A stretch of 64,000 nucleotides of DNA from Bradysia coprophila (Eukaryota; Arthropoda; Insecta; Diptera; Sciaridae), in the NCBI RefSeq assembly GCF_014529535.1, contig NW_023503616.1, forward strand, positions 5,752,584 through 5,816,583. Reading direction: 5' to 3'. The translations under genes and the position numbers were made by a program. Of the stretch, positions 50,978 through 60,503 are shown one piece after another. Every line of letters starts with the position of its first letter. The first letter of the stretch is position 1. The notes under the pieces were generated by a model. It did not search any database. It saw only the letters and a program-made list of their open reading frames with translations, and was not told the DNA's origin.

Positions 50978-51420
50978 GAGCTATAGGACCCATAACTCAG
51001 AAAATATGGCAGATAGAAAGTTCGTTTAAAAGACAAATTTATAGAGTTTCAGATTTCAGTCGACACGTGTTTCATGGTTTTAATAAAAAGGCGTCTATTT
51101 GGGAGCTACGAGCGTTTTAAGTGCGAGCTATGTCAGCCATAACTAGGAAAATACGGCAGATGGAAACCTCGTGTAAAAGACAAAGTTATAGAGTTTTAGA
51201 TTCTAGTCGATACATGTTTCATGGTTTTCCTAAAAAGTCGTCTATTTGGGAGCTATGAGTATTTTAAGTGCGAGCTATGTCAGCCATAACTCGGAAAATA
51301 CGACAGATGGAAACCTCGTGTAAAAGACAAAGTTAAAGAGTTTTAGATTCTAGTCGATACATGTTTCATGGTTTTCCTAAAAAGTCGTCTGTTTGGGAGC
51401 TATGAGCGTTTTAAGTGCCT
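50978..51420. repeat. tandem array, about 147 bp unit, three copies
   Basis: The gagctat block starts at 50978, 51123 and 51272. Units share cataact(a/c)ggaaaata, cggcagatgga, tagagtttta and catgtttcatggtttt. Related single phrases lie at 4150-4270 and 51640-51830. Confidence 0.85.
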
Positions 51421-52214
51421 CAAATTTTCAATTTTTCTCAAAATTTTCGATTTTCGTCAATGAAAGCTGGAAGAGATGAAAGAGAAAGTTATACAGTTTT
51501 GTAAGAAGAATATTTTCGTTCAAACTGCACAATATAATTGTCTATTATCTGCGACCAAATTCTAAAAAATCTAAACTTACAAAAGAGCTGATATCGCCCA
51601 AAACCCCTTACAGTGGAGGTGTGACGCAAGTCCTGTTATCCACTTACAAAAGAACTGATATCGGTGTAGGTGACGCTTACAGATTCGACACGCAAAAAGA
51701 TATGCGTCACAAATGGCAGCTGATGAGGAAAGCATGCGAAAGTTTTATCAACAAAAATCTTACCAGAAAAATTTTAGGAAGAAAATTATAACAAAAAAAA
51801 ATTGCGTCAAAAAGTGGCAGTAAGGTTACATTTCGATATCGTAGCGCAAAATAACGAATTGGTCACTTCATTGCGAATCAATACGATCAAAACATTTATC
51901 ATTTCTCTGCTAATCTGATACCAAGTTTAAAGTAAAACAGTGGTGAGGCCGAAATGTCACCAAAAACGTTTTGTCGAGAGAAGTTTTCTAGATATCCAAT
52001 TTTTGATCATAATTTTGCGAGCAAAATTTTAAAAAGTCGATCGTTCCTCGGAAACTAGTAGATATAAAAGCTGTATTAAGAAGTATATGAAGCATCACTT
52101 CCTTTGCAAAAGGTTTGCTTTTGTCAGTTTTTGAATAACTGCATTTTGGTAACTTCGAGTAATTTCGATTGTTTCATAGACTGCACAAGAGCGTCAGAAG
52201 CCACTTTCCTTGAT
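51421..52214. other. repeat-derived upstream region of the zinc-finger gene
   Basis: Contains the gtgacgcaagtcctg and gcgtcacaaatggcag motifs shared with 3350-4370. The open frame of the zinc-finger gene extends upstream to 52104 without an ATG, so part of this may be 5'UTR or an exon edge. Confidence 0.4.
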
Positions 52215-54773
52215 ATGAGTAGTGTGGACAGCAACTGTGTATCAGAGGCTCAGAACAGTTGTCCTTGCAACGTCCGCACAAGAACCATACATCCAATTGA
52301 TGTAAAAAGGAAATGTTGCACAATATGTGAAGGTTATACTGAGTTCACTGATAAATCACTCGAAAGACATTTCAAGTCGAAGCATCCAAACGTTGCGGTG
52401 AAGTATGATTTCGTAAACTCCATGCTATTTGTCGAGTGCAGTTCCTGCAGGGTGAAAATTAGGAGAAAAAGGTTTGAGAAACATAAAAACAAAGCCCACG
52501 CTTGTCGTTGTACTGTTAACGATAACGGGAAAGCTGTTAATGGGCACAAGTCACTCGAAAATGATGTCCTTCAAAACCAAGAACAAAACACAGGTCAATC
52601 CTATGAAGATCCGTATGCTATTGATTTACCAAATTACTTCTGCAAACTTTGTAACGTTGGACCACTGCCGGAAAACTTAATAAGAAAGCATTTTACACGC
52701 AAACATAACAATATTCCTCCTGATTTTGAAGTAAAACCCGGCAAACGGGTTAAATGTAGCAGTTGTGGAGCAAAACTGTGTAAAAAAAAATTCGACAAGC
52801 ACAAAACTAAAGTTCATCTGAAAGGCTATCAGCTCAATTCGAAAAATTCCGAGGATTTTGATAGACCTGATGCAAATGATATGATGGTGATAAAATGCAA
52901 CATTTGTGGAAAGGAATGCTTAAACGAAAAAATTCTGAAGAAACATTTTGCAAAGAAGCATAAAGGAATTCCAATCGAATTTATTGTCGAAAAATCCGAT
53001 AAATTTGTACGATGCAGCGCATGCAAAAATCATATCACAAAGGCACGTTTTACTGGACATAGTCACAGACGTGCGCAAGGCCCGGCTCTGGTCAATATTG
53101 GTAGTGTAAAAGTGTTGCAGCTTACGAATTTGCAGTTGTGTCAGAAAGGTCAAGAAGCTGAAATATCCAAATTCAATCATCCATTGGCTAATGAAAAGTT
53201 TGAAAAGGACAAATATGTATTGCAAGTGTACAGGGAGCATAAAAATGCACACACAGAAGCACCGATGCTATTTGGATGCAGAATCTGTGAGGAAAAAAAC
53301 ATTTTGGAACAAAATAAAATGAAACATCATCTGGAACACCACAGAACGAATTTGAACCAGCCATTTCAATTGAATGCTTTAACCGATGACTTCTATCTTT
53401 TGGATTCGGGAACGAAAAACAAATTGGTTAAATTAAGATGCACGATCTGTCATATGCAATTTAATAAAAATCATTTTCAAAGACACATGCGAAGAGCTCA
53501 CTCCAAATCCATAGCCATTAGTGCGAAGAAGGAACCATTAACTGGGAACCAGTCAGAGAATTTACCAACTGAAACACTTCCAGTCGATATTAGCCAACAA
53601 CTCATGGCTTTCAAGGTATATAAATGCTTTGCTTGTGATGCTCATGACATTTTGGAACCGAACCTTGTCAAACACCATGTGAAGAGGCACTTTGAGATTC
53701 CCATTGAAATCAACATTTTCGAAGCCACTGGTAGAGTATTGAGAGAAAGATGCGGCATTTGTCAAAAATTCTTTCCCGAAGGCCGTGTGGATGAGCATAA
53801 GAAGCGTTCCCACACAAAGCGACTCGTTGAGATTGGTCCAACCAATCCAATTGCCGACATTCGAGGATGTTCTGAAGCTAAAGATTTTAATAGAACACGC
53901 ATTCAACATACGGAACCCGTTAGTACAGAGCTTCACAAGTGCGTAAAGTGTAAGGCAGTGGTTTCAAAAGACAACATACAGGTGCATCGCAAAAATCACA
54001 AAGTTTCGAAATCGGAAAAACTGTTTCAGTTGATTGGAACTAAGAACGTTATCAAATGTACGGCTTGCCTAAAATTTATCGAACCGGAAACGTTCACAGA
54101 GCATATTAAACAACACAGATCGTTAATATTCGTTTCGGTTGATGGAAAACCGCTACTGCATCCGGAGCCAGCGATTAGGCAAAAAGTCACACAAAAACCG
54201 TTCTTCACACATCCAAACTCTGAACATTTACCAAAATATCGAAAAATTTACAAGTGTCGCATCTGTAAAATCACCAAAAAGAAGGATATATTTATCGGCG
54301 ATACCAGTCTGGACGGAATAGAAATCCAAAAACATCCAAGAAAGCATCGGAACGACTCCATCGACGGCAATATTTTTCGGCTAATCACGGTCAAAGTAAA
54401 GTGCAATATGTGCGACCTGTACATGAAAGAAAAATGGGTGGAAGGACACATGAAAAAAGTACACAGCTGGAACTACGATCTGAACTTCACCCAACTCTAC
54501 AAATGCGGCTGTTGTGATGCTCATGGTATTTCGAAGCGAAATTTAGTGGAACATCATGCCAGAATGCATAATATTCCGATAGATCGTAACAAGTTTAAAG
54601 TACACGCACTCAAACAGAAGATAGTGTGCGATTGTTGCGGAAAACGGTACATGGAAGGTAGACCGAATAAGCACAAATTGAAGTCGTGTTTGCAACGAGC
54701 TAACGCTGTTAATATGGCTTTGGAGGGACGAATGGTCTACAGAGATGAAAAATTGGCGGGCGAGGATTGTTAG
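52215..54773 (+). CDS. 16-finger C2H2 zinc-finger protein made of eight two-finger units
   Basis: A single long exon, 852 aa from the ATG of MSSVDSNCVSEAQNSCPC; the frame is open for 37 more codons upstream but without an ATG. The protein is eight repeats of a unit of roughly 65-100 residues. Finger a (CxxC-x11-14-H-x3-4-H, for example CNICGK then KKHFAKKH) is followed by a linker of about 20-30 residues, often starting GIPIE or NIPID, and then finger b (CxxC-x11-H-x4-5-H, for example CSSCGAKLCKKKFDKHKTKVH without a usual TGEKP linker). Strong Lys and Arg content suits a nuclear nucleic-acid binder. No BTB, KRAB, ZAD or transposase domain is seen. The paired spacing is not that of the common tandem array, so the target may be RNA or protein. 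An aataaa lies about 115 bp after the stop. Confidence 0.85.
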   Translation: MSSVDSNCVSEAQNSCPCNVRTRTIHPIDVKRKCCTICEGYTEFTDKSLERHFKSKHPNVAVKYDFVNSMLFVECSSCRVKIRRKRFEKHKNKAHACRCTVNDNGKAVNGHKSLENDVLQNQEQNTGQSYEDPYAIDLPNYFCKLCNVGPLPENLIRKHFTRKHNNIPPDFEVKPGKRVKCSSCGAKLCKKKFDKHKTKVHLKGYQLNSKNSEDFDRPDANDMMVIKCNICGKECLNEKILKKHFAKKHKGIPIEFIVEKSDKFVRCSACKNHITKARFTGHSHRRAQGPALVNIGSVKVLQLTNLQLCQKGQEAEISKFNHPLANEKFEKDKYVLQVYREHKNAHTEAPMLFGCRICEEKNILEQNKMKHHLEHHRTNLNQPFQLNALTDDFYLLDSGTKNKLVKLRCTICHMQFNKNHFQRHMRRAHSKSIAISAKKEPLTGNQSENLPTETLPVDISQQLMAFKVYKCFACDAHDILEPNLVKHHVKRHFEIPIEINIFEATGRVLRERCGICQKFFPEGRVDEHKKRSHTKRLVEIGPTNPIADIRGCSEAKDFNRTRIQHTEPVSTELHKCVKCKAVVSKDNIQVHRKNHKVSKSEKLFQLIGTKNVIKCTACLKFIEPETFTEHIKQHRSLIFVSVDGKPLLHPEPAIRQKVTQKPFFTHPNSEHLPKYRKIYKCRICKITKKKDIFIGDTSLDGIEIQKHPRKHRNDSIDGNIFRLITVKVKCNMCDLYMKEKWVEGHMKKVHSWNYDLNFTQLYKCGCCDAHGISKRNLVEHHARMHNIPIDRNKFKVHALKQKIVCDCCGKRYMEGRPNKHKLKSCLQRANAVNMALEGRMVYRDEKLAGEDC

Positions 54774-55312
54774 TTAACGCTAGAACGAAGCTAGAACAAT
54801 ACATTTTTGTACTTTTGTTTTTACTCATATTTTTTACGGACTGTTTTTTGTAGATAAAGAACAAATGAACCACTGTATCAAATGAGTTAAAATAAAGTTT
54901 TTAAAAATTAATCTAGATCTGCCAGAATTATTGGTGTCAGCCGACTCGGTATACACTAAATTTTTGTAGACATTTTTGAATTTTCAACGTAGGTGAAATC
55001 ATTGATGGTAAGTATATCCATGGTGTACTGAGCAAACATCTTCTACTGCTCAAGAGATTTACATATTTTTGACAATTTAAAGTAGATTGCAGAGCCCTCA
55101 CAATTATGTAAGTTAGTTTACTCCCTAAGCTACCAGAAAATAAGTTTAACGCTCACATAGTCAATGAAGTAATTACTCATTTTCCGGACCGCAATGAGTA
55201 AAATTTTTTAACTTCATTGGTTTACTCACACATAATGCTATCAGACCACATTTTAGCGCATCGTTTATTTTCGTCGTCGATGTCGATAACAGATGAAATT
55301 ATATGAGAAAGT
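54774..55312. other. intergenic; short repeat at 55265-55300
   Basis: Holds the 3' end of the zinc-finger transcript. Near 55283 there is a gatgtcgataacagatga block also seen near 57176 and, inverted, at 62190. Confidence 0.4.
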
Positions 55313-56467
55313 TCAAAGTATTTTGTATCGCGTTATTTGTATCTCTTCACCCTTGTCAGCAAAATCTCCTTCATATCGACCCTTCCTGAATTCAGCCCAA
55401 GGAAACGATCTAAACTTTGGAGGATTGTCGTCATTGTACGTGCCCTTCAACGGCCTGATGATAAAGCTATAGGATGGAGCCAAAAAGTATGGTAAGCTGA
55501 AGCGGTCACTGTCAGTACTAGTAAGAACTCTATGTACTGGTGCTTTGTATTTGCCATTCGAAAATACTTCCATCATATCTCCAATATTAACAACAAACGA
55601 ATCTAGGAGGACAAAGTTAACCTTTTTTTTCACCTAATCTATTTTTAAGAGAATAGTCTTACCCTTTACGGGAGGAACGTCGTAGAAAGTGCCATCTTTC
55701 AACACTTGCAGCGACGACACCGAATTATCTTGCAGCAGAATTGTAATAATTCCTGGATCAGAGTGTGGTCCAACACCTAAATGAAGCTCAGGATTGGGAC
55801 ATCTCCGATAAAAGTTCAAACGAACTAGGCTGGTGTCTCCAGTTCCATCGAAGCAATTGTCAACAATGTCTACTTCATTGCTTATAGACTTTATGCAAGA
55901 TCGCAATAATTGGCGGCTTAATTTTTGTAGGGACTGTAACGTGATGTGTTTATTGGTAAACTAAGGTGCGGACTTATTAGTATATATAGGTTTTACCATT
56001 AAGTAATTTTTCATTGTTCTCTCAAAACCAACTGGTTCAGTGGGCCATTGATTTTTTCCATGTACACCGATACTGATAATACCATCTGTATCGGGAACAT
56101 CCGGAGTGAAATCAAACACCTCCTTCCAATCCACTTTTCTTTTAGTCAATTCACTATCCGAATAGCCTTGAAGGTTCTTCTGTTTACAGCATGAGGTTTT
56201 AGAATGGTTGTTAGTTTGAACAAATCTCTAACATGTTTACGTTACCTCACTTCTAGCGACCATATTTTTCAGCTCTTTTGGTAAATTGAAAAATTCCAAA
56301 CCCAGATCGACAGCTTGTTGAATCAATTCCAAATCCACACCGTGATTTATTACATAAAAGAATCCCCATTCTTCACACGCTTTGTGAATTTGTCTATCGA
56401 TTTCGTCGGTTGAATTATTGGAATTTAGTGAAGAAATATCAATTATTGGAACAGAAAGACTTCCCAT
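55313..56467 (-). CDS. 2-oxoglutarate/Fe(II)-dependent oxygenase, isopenicillin-N-synthase-like
   Basis: Four exons, 56246-56467, 55997-56179, 55663-55933 and 55313-55602, joining in frame to 321 aa, the normal length of the family. The DIOX_N domain shows VPIIDISSLNS, CEEWGFFYVINHGV and FFNLPKELK. The double-stranded beta-helix has the iron ligands His and Asp in GVGPHSDPGIITILLQD, the second His in APVHRVL and the 2-oxoglutarate Arg in the RxS motif DRFSLPYF. Enzymes of this group hydroxylate, desaturate or cyclise small molecules in the cytosol; they are abundant in plants, fungi and bacteria but rare in animals. All active-site residues are intact and the introns are canonical, so it is probably functional and long resident. 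Its neighbour on the same strand is the AROM remnant, another family foreign to animals. The substrate cannot be predicted. Confidence 0.93.
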
Positions 56468-57075
56468 TTTGTATGCGTCGACTTCTACAAGTAACTAGTG
56501 CTTAAGAAAACATTTACGACAAACTTTTTCTTTTCTTATCTCTGTTGTATGAATACGGTTTGTAATGATGATAATTATATTATCTGCTGAGAGTGATGTT
56601 CATAAAGCACTGCTTTTATTAAAGTATGTGTTTCCGTGAGGTAAATATTAAGTTCGTATCAGATCAATTCAATATAGTGTCCAGGAAACAAGATGAAACA
56701 ATGCCTAATGCAAGCCAATTCGTCAACTACACATTCACGTCAACAGATGCAAAAGTTTACATTAAAGAACACGTTACCCACGACTTTGTTAGGTTTTTAT
56801 GAACTCAGCCAAAACGTCTAGACATAAAATGTAATCTAAATGTTGCAAGCACTAGTTTCTCACGTGATCTTTCTCGTAATATTTTACTGACGGCGATATA
56901 ATTTGCTATCGTCAGTGACGAAAAAACTGTTAGCTCTACATAGTCATGTATAGGAAACCGTAGGCTAACCTTTTAGAAACGACATCATGATCTAATCAAT
57001 AAAACTTTTACTTCTTAAGCGTTAATGTTTACATTGTCATGTACATCGCCTTAATCTGAACTTAAGTTGAAAGTA
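56468..57075. other. upstream flank of the oxygenase gene
   Basis: No gene. It may hold the oxygenase promoter; no clear TATA element. Confidence 0.4.
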
Positions 57076-57114
57076 TTGCTTAATGGTTGATATAAAATCT
57101 ACTACTTCATTTAT
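57076..57114. repeat. 39 bp perfect inverted repeat, left arm
   Basis: ttgcttaatggttgatataa continuing to catttat is an exact reverse complement of 57971-58009. The pair brackets the EPSP synthase C-terminal half and shikimate kinase start of the AROM remnant. Confidence 0.9.
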
Positions 57115-57970
57115 AATCGCATACACCCTATATAAGAGCTAAATAACCAAACAACATCGCTCATTTTTGCGATTGATGTCGATAACAGATAAATAAAAAC
57201 TGATTTTCCACAGCCACGCATGCCAATGACTACAACACACGGAACAAGATTATCAGTTATGATGTTTTGTTCGAAAACACATCCTAAAACGGCAAAGCTC
57301 ATAGCAATTCTGTGGTCGTTGCGGCAACGAATGTATGTTTTTTTCAATTTTTCTTTTCGCTTTTCCGAACTCCAATCACCGATTCCTTCGACCCACATAC
57401 CGTCTCCGCAGGGAATTCCAATTCTTTCGATACGATTGCTCTCTTTCACTAGCTGATTGGAAATTCCTCTTAGTCGAGTAGTTCCACACGCTACTGTACC
57501 TAAAACTGCTGCCGTCATAAAAGCATCAGCCATAGACTTCATGTTGATGATGATACATTGAAATTGAAGTGCACCTGTTACAATCGTAAACAATCATTTT
57601 GCACTACATCGCAGCCCATCCTCTGCAATAACGAACAAAATTTGGCATCTCCTTGGAGACTGTCTTTACCGAGACGGGGTACAGAGACCGTTCCTCCTGT
57701 CACAGCAGACATACCTTAAACACATGAAGTCACATCTGTTCGACAAGAATGTTGAATTTGGCCATGAGTTGACGGTCATTAGAATGAAGCGTAACGATGT
57801 TGGTATTTCTTGATCCAGTTCAATGATCATAGGTTCAGAAGCATATGGTGCACTCATCACCACTGAGGTTACAAATGTTGAACTCAGTTTCGAAGATATA
57901 ATATGCAACAGACCGCCCTTCAAGCCAGAATGTTTGATAGCAAGAGGTGGTAAATAGGGTGTTTGCGAAC

Positions 57971-58009
57971 ATAAATGAAGTAGTAGATTTTATATCAACC
58001 ATTAAGCAA
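57971..58009. repeat. 39 bp perfect inverted repeat, right arm
   Basis: Exact reverse complement of 57076-57114. It sits inside the EPSP synthase reading, between YLENERCF and PYLPPLAIKHSGLKGG, where it adds about 30 codons not found in the family. Confidence 0.9.
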
Positions 58010-58123
58010 AACATCTTTCGTTTTCTAAATACTTTATGCTGCATACATTCAATTGTAATGCAAAAATCAACGATCCTATTGGTCTTTCTTTCATTTGTGA
58101 ACTGCCAGTAAGAATGATTACTA

Positions 58124-59220
58124 GATTAGATTAGATTAGATTAGATGGGAGGGTGTAAGCCCAGCACCTAAGCCTCAGATGGGCCTGTTGTGCTATTGTA
58201 CAAGTCTCTTGATCATATGGACTGTGATTTTACATCATATCTCTCCCGACTTAGATTGTTCACAAATCGACCGTGTGTTAACGTCCCATACGTTGTGAAT
58301 TCTCCAAGCCGTGGGTGGTATGCGAATACCACAACCATCACTAATTGACCTGTACATTTTCCCAAAGATGGCGCTATCAACATTGTCATGTTGTAGCTCT
58401 TTCTACTATTGACATTATGTCGATATGGTTTCTTTTATGGAGAAAGCGAATGTTGGGTTTTTTGATATTTCCGACTTTGTTACGGTTACGGCTATTAGTT
58501 TTAGGTAATAGCAAGTGTCTAATCACCATAGGCCATGAGTTGCCTCTTCGTATAAATCGCCATGCCACCATGTGACTGAACTCGTTCTGGCGTTGCAGGT
58601 TGTAGCGTTTGAATGATTCGTATTTCGTCATATCCCTTGACATCCATACAACGTATCAATCAATAGATCTGTTAAACCTCGCGGTCATTTTGGAGTACAA
58701 GATAGTTTCTGTATCTTGGGATTGTACCACAGCAAATTTGTAAAAATTTGCTATGTGGTTTTGGGGTGTCAAATGAGAACCCGAGGCGTTTGTACCTTAC
58801 CTGCACTAAAATTGACTGCCAGATGCCATACGGCAATGTGTCATTTTCGTACATTAATCGAGCACGTAATTTAGCATTAGCTTCTGGTAGAGTCGATTGT
58901 TAATCCGTACACCGACGCCACGAAGCACATGTTAAATAACAAAGGAAATAACACAATTGTTGATATCGCACAATGAGGCGAGAACGACTTTATTGATCAA
59001 AGAGAAAATGACCTACGAGAACAACACTTTGACTTCGTTAATAAGACCTTTAAAATAATTTCACCATTTAACCATTACAGCAAAATAAAAACACCAAAGC
59101 CGTAAAAGTTGGCACAGAAATTAGACAAAATCGAAAATGAATTCACACACAGCCACACAAAAGAAACACTTTTAGAGAGCAACGCATAAACACGTCCGTT
59201 CTCTGTGACTGCCGTTGTCC
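58124..59220 (-). mobile_element. non-LTR (LINE-type) insertion with 14 bp target duplication, inside the AROM remnant
   Basis: 1097 bp flanked by perfect 14 bp repeats AAGAATGATTACTA (58110-58123 and 59221-59234). On the minus strand it ends in a CTAAT-type simple tail (about five TCTAA units) preceded by GGGCTTACACCCTCCCAT, typical of LINE 3' ends. A short frame near 58386-58640 (YESFKRYNLQRQNEFSHMVA) looks like a decayed C-terminus of a LINE protein. It is probably 5' truncated. It interrupts EPSP synthase exactly between FLTML and LTGSSQMKERPIG. Confidence 0.85.
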
Positions 59221-60119
59221 AAGAATGATTACTAAAGTCGTTCTAAAGCATTGTCAGAAATCTAGCTGATGTTCCGGAATTGTTAATGTCGATTTATTGT
59301 TCCGAATTTGCTAGTCGAAATTTTCCACCAGTTCCTTCTGCTACAAACACTTGATCATTATCAATCCATCGAAATTTCTCACTAATCCGTTCCAACATGT
59401 TCATCATGACTTGAGTATCATCGGAGTGCAATATGAGTAAAACTCGATTCGATATGGATTTTGAGCCCGGCACTCTAACACTTCCGGAGACTTTCGTTCG
59501 AGGCACAATGTGTATTTGCTTCTCGAGCACGAATTGAATGGTGCCTAAGCTAACATTTTTGGGAAATGATTTCAGTTTTGCTACAATATCCATTATCCTC
59601 AAACAACTTGTCGGTAGCCCAAAACGTTTTGGACAACGGATCAGTCTACCTTTCGTAAATGATGAGCAAATGTTTTCACCATACATTTCGGCTTCTTTAA
59701 CCATGCCGAATGCCATTCATTCAGGACATATTATGTCGCTGATGGCTTCATCGATACATTTTCCTAGCTCGAGAATGCTGTCAATTTCCGAATCTTGAAG
59801 TGCAAAATCTAGAATCTGTAATTTGATATCGAGAGTTCTCGTCACAGCCTGTACCATAACGTCCTCTGAAGCGGATATAGGCAGATCTGCATTCGATTCA
59901 ACATAATCTAGAAGTAGTTCGTTTTCTTCAAACAAATAGATTTGACTGTAATTATCGGCAACATTTCCAATCCGTTTGAAGAAACAGCCGCAGTTTTGAT
60001 AAATTCACTCATACCACTCAGAAAACGACGACGACGTAATGTGCGTAAAACTGATACATCGATTAATACACTTTTTGTTGGTCGGTTTTGGCTTTCAGTC
60101 CCGTCTAGCAATTCCGATG

Positions 60120-60503
60120 AATTTTTTATGTTTCACCGCTGTGTCTGACCATCTACGGACTGTTGAGCTTCCTAGTAACACACTGTATACGGAACCGAAA
60201 TATGAATTTTTTTCAAAATCGGATTCCAGTTGAACGATCAGTGAATTCGGTATTTGTAATGATTGGAACGCTGATTTAATTTTTTTCGCTGTAACGATTG
60301 CTTACTGTTCCATCGAAAACGATGCAAACGGTTGTGAGTTCTTCCGTTTCATTGATTGGCTTTATGATGTCTATTAAAACCATTGCAACGTTGTTTAAAA
60401 ATCCGCTGGGTGCTGCGGGAATTGGTCCACTTCGGAAATTTTGTACCTTTTGTATCTGACTATAATATGCTTGTCTGTCTGAGTCATTGAAAAATCTGCT
60501 CAC
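60120..60503 (-). pseudogene. unrecognised coding-like fragments upstream of the AROM remnant
   Basis: One segment (60503 to about 60303) reads NFRSGPIPAAPSGFLNNVAM and ELTTVCIVFDGT, ending at a possible GT donor. A second (about 60270-60120) reads SLQIPNSLIVQLESDF and GSVYSVLLGSSTVRRWSD. Composition is gene-like, but neither matches the AROM N-terminus or any family I know. The first 95 bp of the first segment are also the outer end of the palindrome's left arm. It may be remains of a different gene broken by the rearrangement. Confidence 0.35.

Larger units (their letters stand above)
57190..60111 (-). pseudogene. AROM-type shikimate-pathway gene remnant (DHQ synthase, EPSP synthase, start of shikimate kinase)
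   Basis: Read on the minus strand, pieces appear in the exact domain order of the fungal pentafunctional AROM protein. DHQ synthase: VLIDVSVLRTLRRRRFLSGM, EFIKTAA, NELLLDYVES, SILELGKCIDEAI and GMVKEAEM (60111-59620). EPSP synthase: SVRVPGSKSISNRVL, LHSDDTQVMMN and NSGTSARFLT (to about 59240), then past a LINE, QMKERPIG (about 58090), NSGLKGG-like HSGLKGG, VMSAPYASEP, SLQGDAKF, DAFMTAAVL, LVKESNRIE and DHRIAMSF. The shikimate kinase P-loop VVIGMRGCGKS follows, and then the copy ends. The dehydroquinase and shikimate dehydrogenase parts and the first half of DHQ synthase are not visible. There are several frameshifts and stops, a short internal deletion after SNRVL, and two insertions. Animals lack the shikimate pathway, so horizontal transfer from a fungus or oomycete is the likely origin. 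Confidence 0.85.

Noticed and set aside
57190-60111. Bacterial or fungal contamination in the assembly as a source of the AROM pieces
   Set aside because: The pieces are frameshifted, interrupted by a LINE with a target duplication, and lie between intron-bearing animal genes, so they are resident.
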